Of a stretch of 64,000 nt of DNA, positions 63,866 through 64,000 are shown piece by piece. This DNA is from Cyanobium sp. Tous-M-B4 (GTDB lineage: Bacteria; Cyanobacteriota; Cyanobacteriia; PCC-6307; Cyanobiaceae): contig NZ_JAGQBA010000004.1 of assembly GCF_024345395.1 (NCBI RefSeq), forward strand, positions 248,001 through 312,000. The letters run 5' to 3'. Below the pieces are notes generated by a model that was not told the origin of the DNA, did not search any database, and was given only the letters and a program-made list of their open reading frames with translations. Numbering within the stretch: the first letter of the stretch is position 1; the number at the start of each line of letters is the position of its first letter. The position numbers and the translations under genes were made by a program.

Positions 63866-64000
63866 CTATCCCAGGGCAATGACGATCATGCGGGCACTGG
63901 AGCGGTAGGCCAGTGTTTCAACTCCAAGAGCTAAAGGCGCATCGGGATGGCCGGAACCTATGCCGTGAAGCAGGGCAAGGTTCTGGAGGCCGCTTTCTAA
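63866..64000 (-). CDS. Partial CDS, C-terminus of an unidentified protein
   Basis: An open frame enters from the right edge and ends at TAG 63868-63866 (about 44 codons seen). It includes SGLQNLALLHGIGSGHPDAP and ends RSSARMIVIALG. The frame is a guess from coding character; no family can be given. About 75 bases separate it from the DoxX gene start. Confidence 0.4.
   Translation of the reverse strand, partial: LESGLQNLALLHGIGSGHPDAPLALGVETLAYRSSARMIVIALG

Noticed and set aside
1-64000. tRNA, rRNA, CRISPR arrays, insertion sequences, integrases, riboswitches
   Set aside because: All intergenic regions were read for the T-loop pattern, direct repeat-spacer arrays and transposase-like frames; none was convincing.

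Overview
The window reads as chromosome of a GC-rich picocyanobacterium of the Synechococcus/Cyanobium (alpha-cyanobacterial) type. The evidence is the gene content: NDH-1 subunit NdhD, plastocyanin next to cytochrome c6, phylloquinone genes menD/menB, glycogen genes glgA/glgB, a Ycf51 protein, DUF760, DUF2605, DUF4332 and other small families typical of cyanobacteria. The order glgB-hemE-epimerase-petE is, from memory, one seen in marine and freshwater picocyanobacteria. Genes are tightly packed with many 1-4 base stop/start overlaps. I see no rRNA, tRNA, insertion sequence, integrase or CRISPR array. The octamer GCGATCGC, abundant in many other cyanobacteria, occurs only sporadically.

Layout. 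1-9.5 kb: a minus-strand run menD-menB-L,D-transpeptidase-glgA-(partial gene), then plus-strand lepB and a DUF760 gene, then a minus-strand DUF697-ZIP transporter-DUF4336 run. 9.5-23 kb: mostly plus-strand housekeeping (CDF transporter, trpS, thrS, glucokinase, thrB, ndhD, M3 oligopeptidase, a NahK-like sugar kinase, a DOMON-like protein), interrupted by a minus-strand DUF2605-TM2-DUF2752 trio. 23.1-32 kb is an accessory island: two operons of small exported proteins of unknown function (three genes at 23.1-24.8 kb, four at 30.0-31.9 kb), a further exported protein at 25.0 kb that is a diverged paralogue of the first gene of the second operon, and between them a 1301-residue FkbM methyltransferase-TPR-SPINDLY (GT41) fusion. 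My reading is a surface or extracellular protein system with its own modifying enzyme; the link is inferred from position and paralogy. 32-48 kb: minus-strand tamB-ROK kinase-proA-folB, then plus-strand ycf51, DUF4332, CocE-type hydrolase, glgB, hemE, epimerase, petE, petJ. 48-50.6 kb: small genes and two tandem glycine-rich exported paralogues. 50.8-55.2 kb: clpB, HIT protein, YjbQ, a small exported protein and a DCC-family protein.

55.2-59.7 kb is visibly AT-rich compared with the rest and holds a three-gene operon: a membrane sensor combining a Tll0287-like (DUF3365) haem-binding domain with a LOV-type PAS domain but no recognised output domain, a membrane GGDEF diguanylate cyclase, and a GAF-degenerate GGDEF-EAL phosphodiesterase. 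It ends beside a photolyase/cryptochrome gene. This looks like a self-contained light/redox-sensing cyclic-di-GMP module, probably acquired. The right end carries DUF1499, two tiny tandem paralogues, a PPOX-type flavoprotein, a DoxX protein and the 3' end of an unidentified gene.

The items I consider most worth a second look are the LOV/haem cyclic-di-GMP operon, the exported-protein island around the FkbM-SPINDLY fusion, the tandem 69/75-residue paralogues at 62 kb, and leader hairpins in front of clpB and ndhD.
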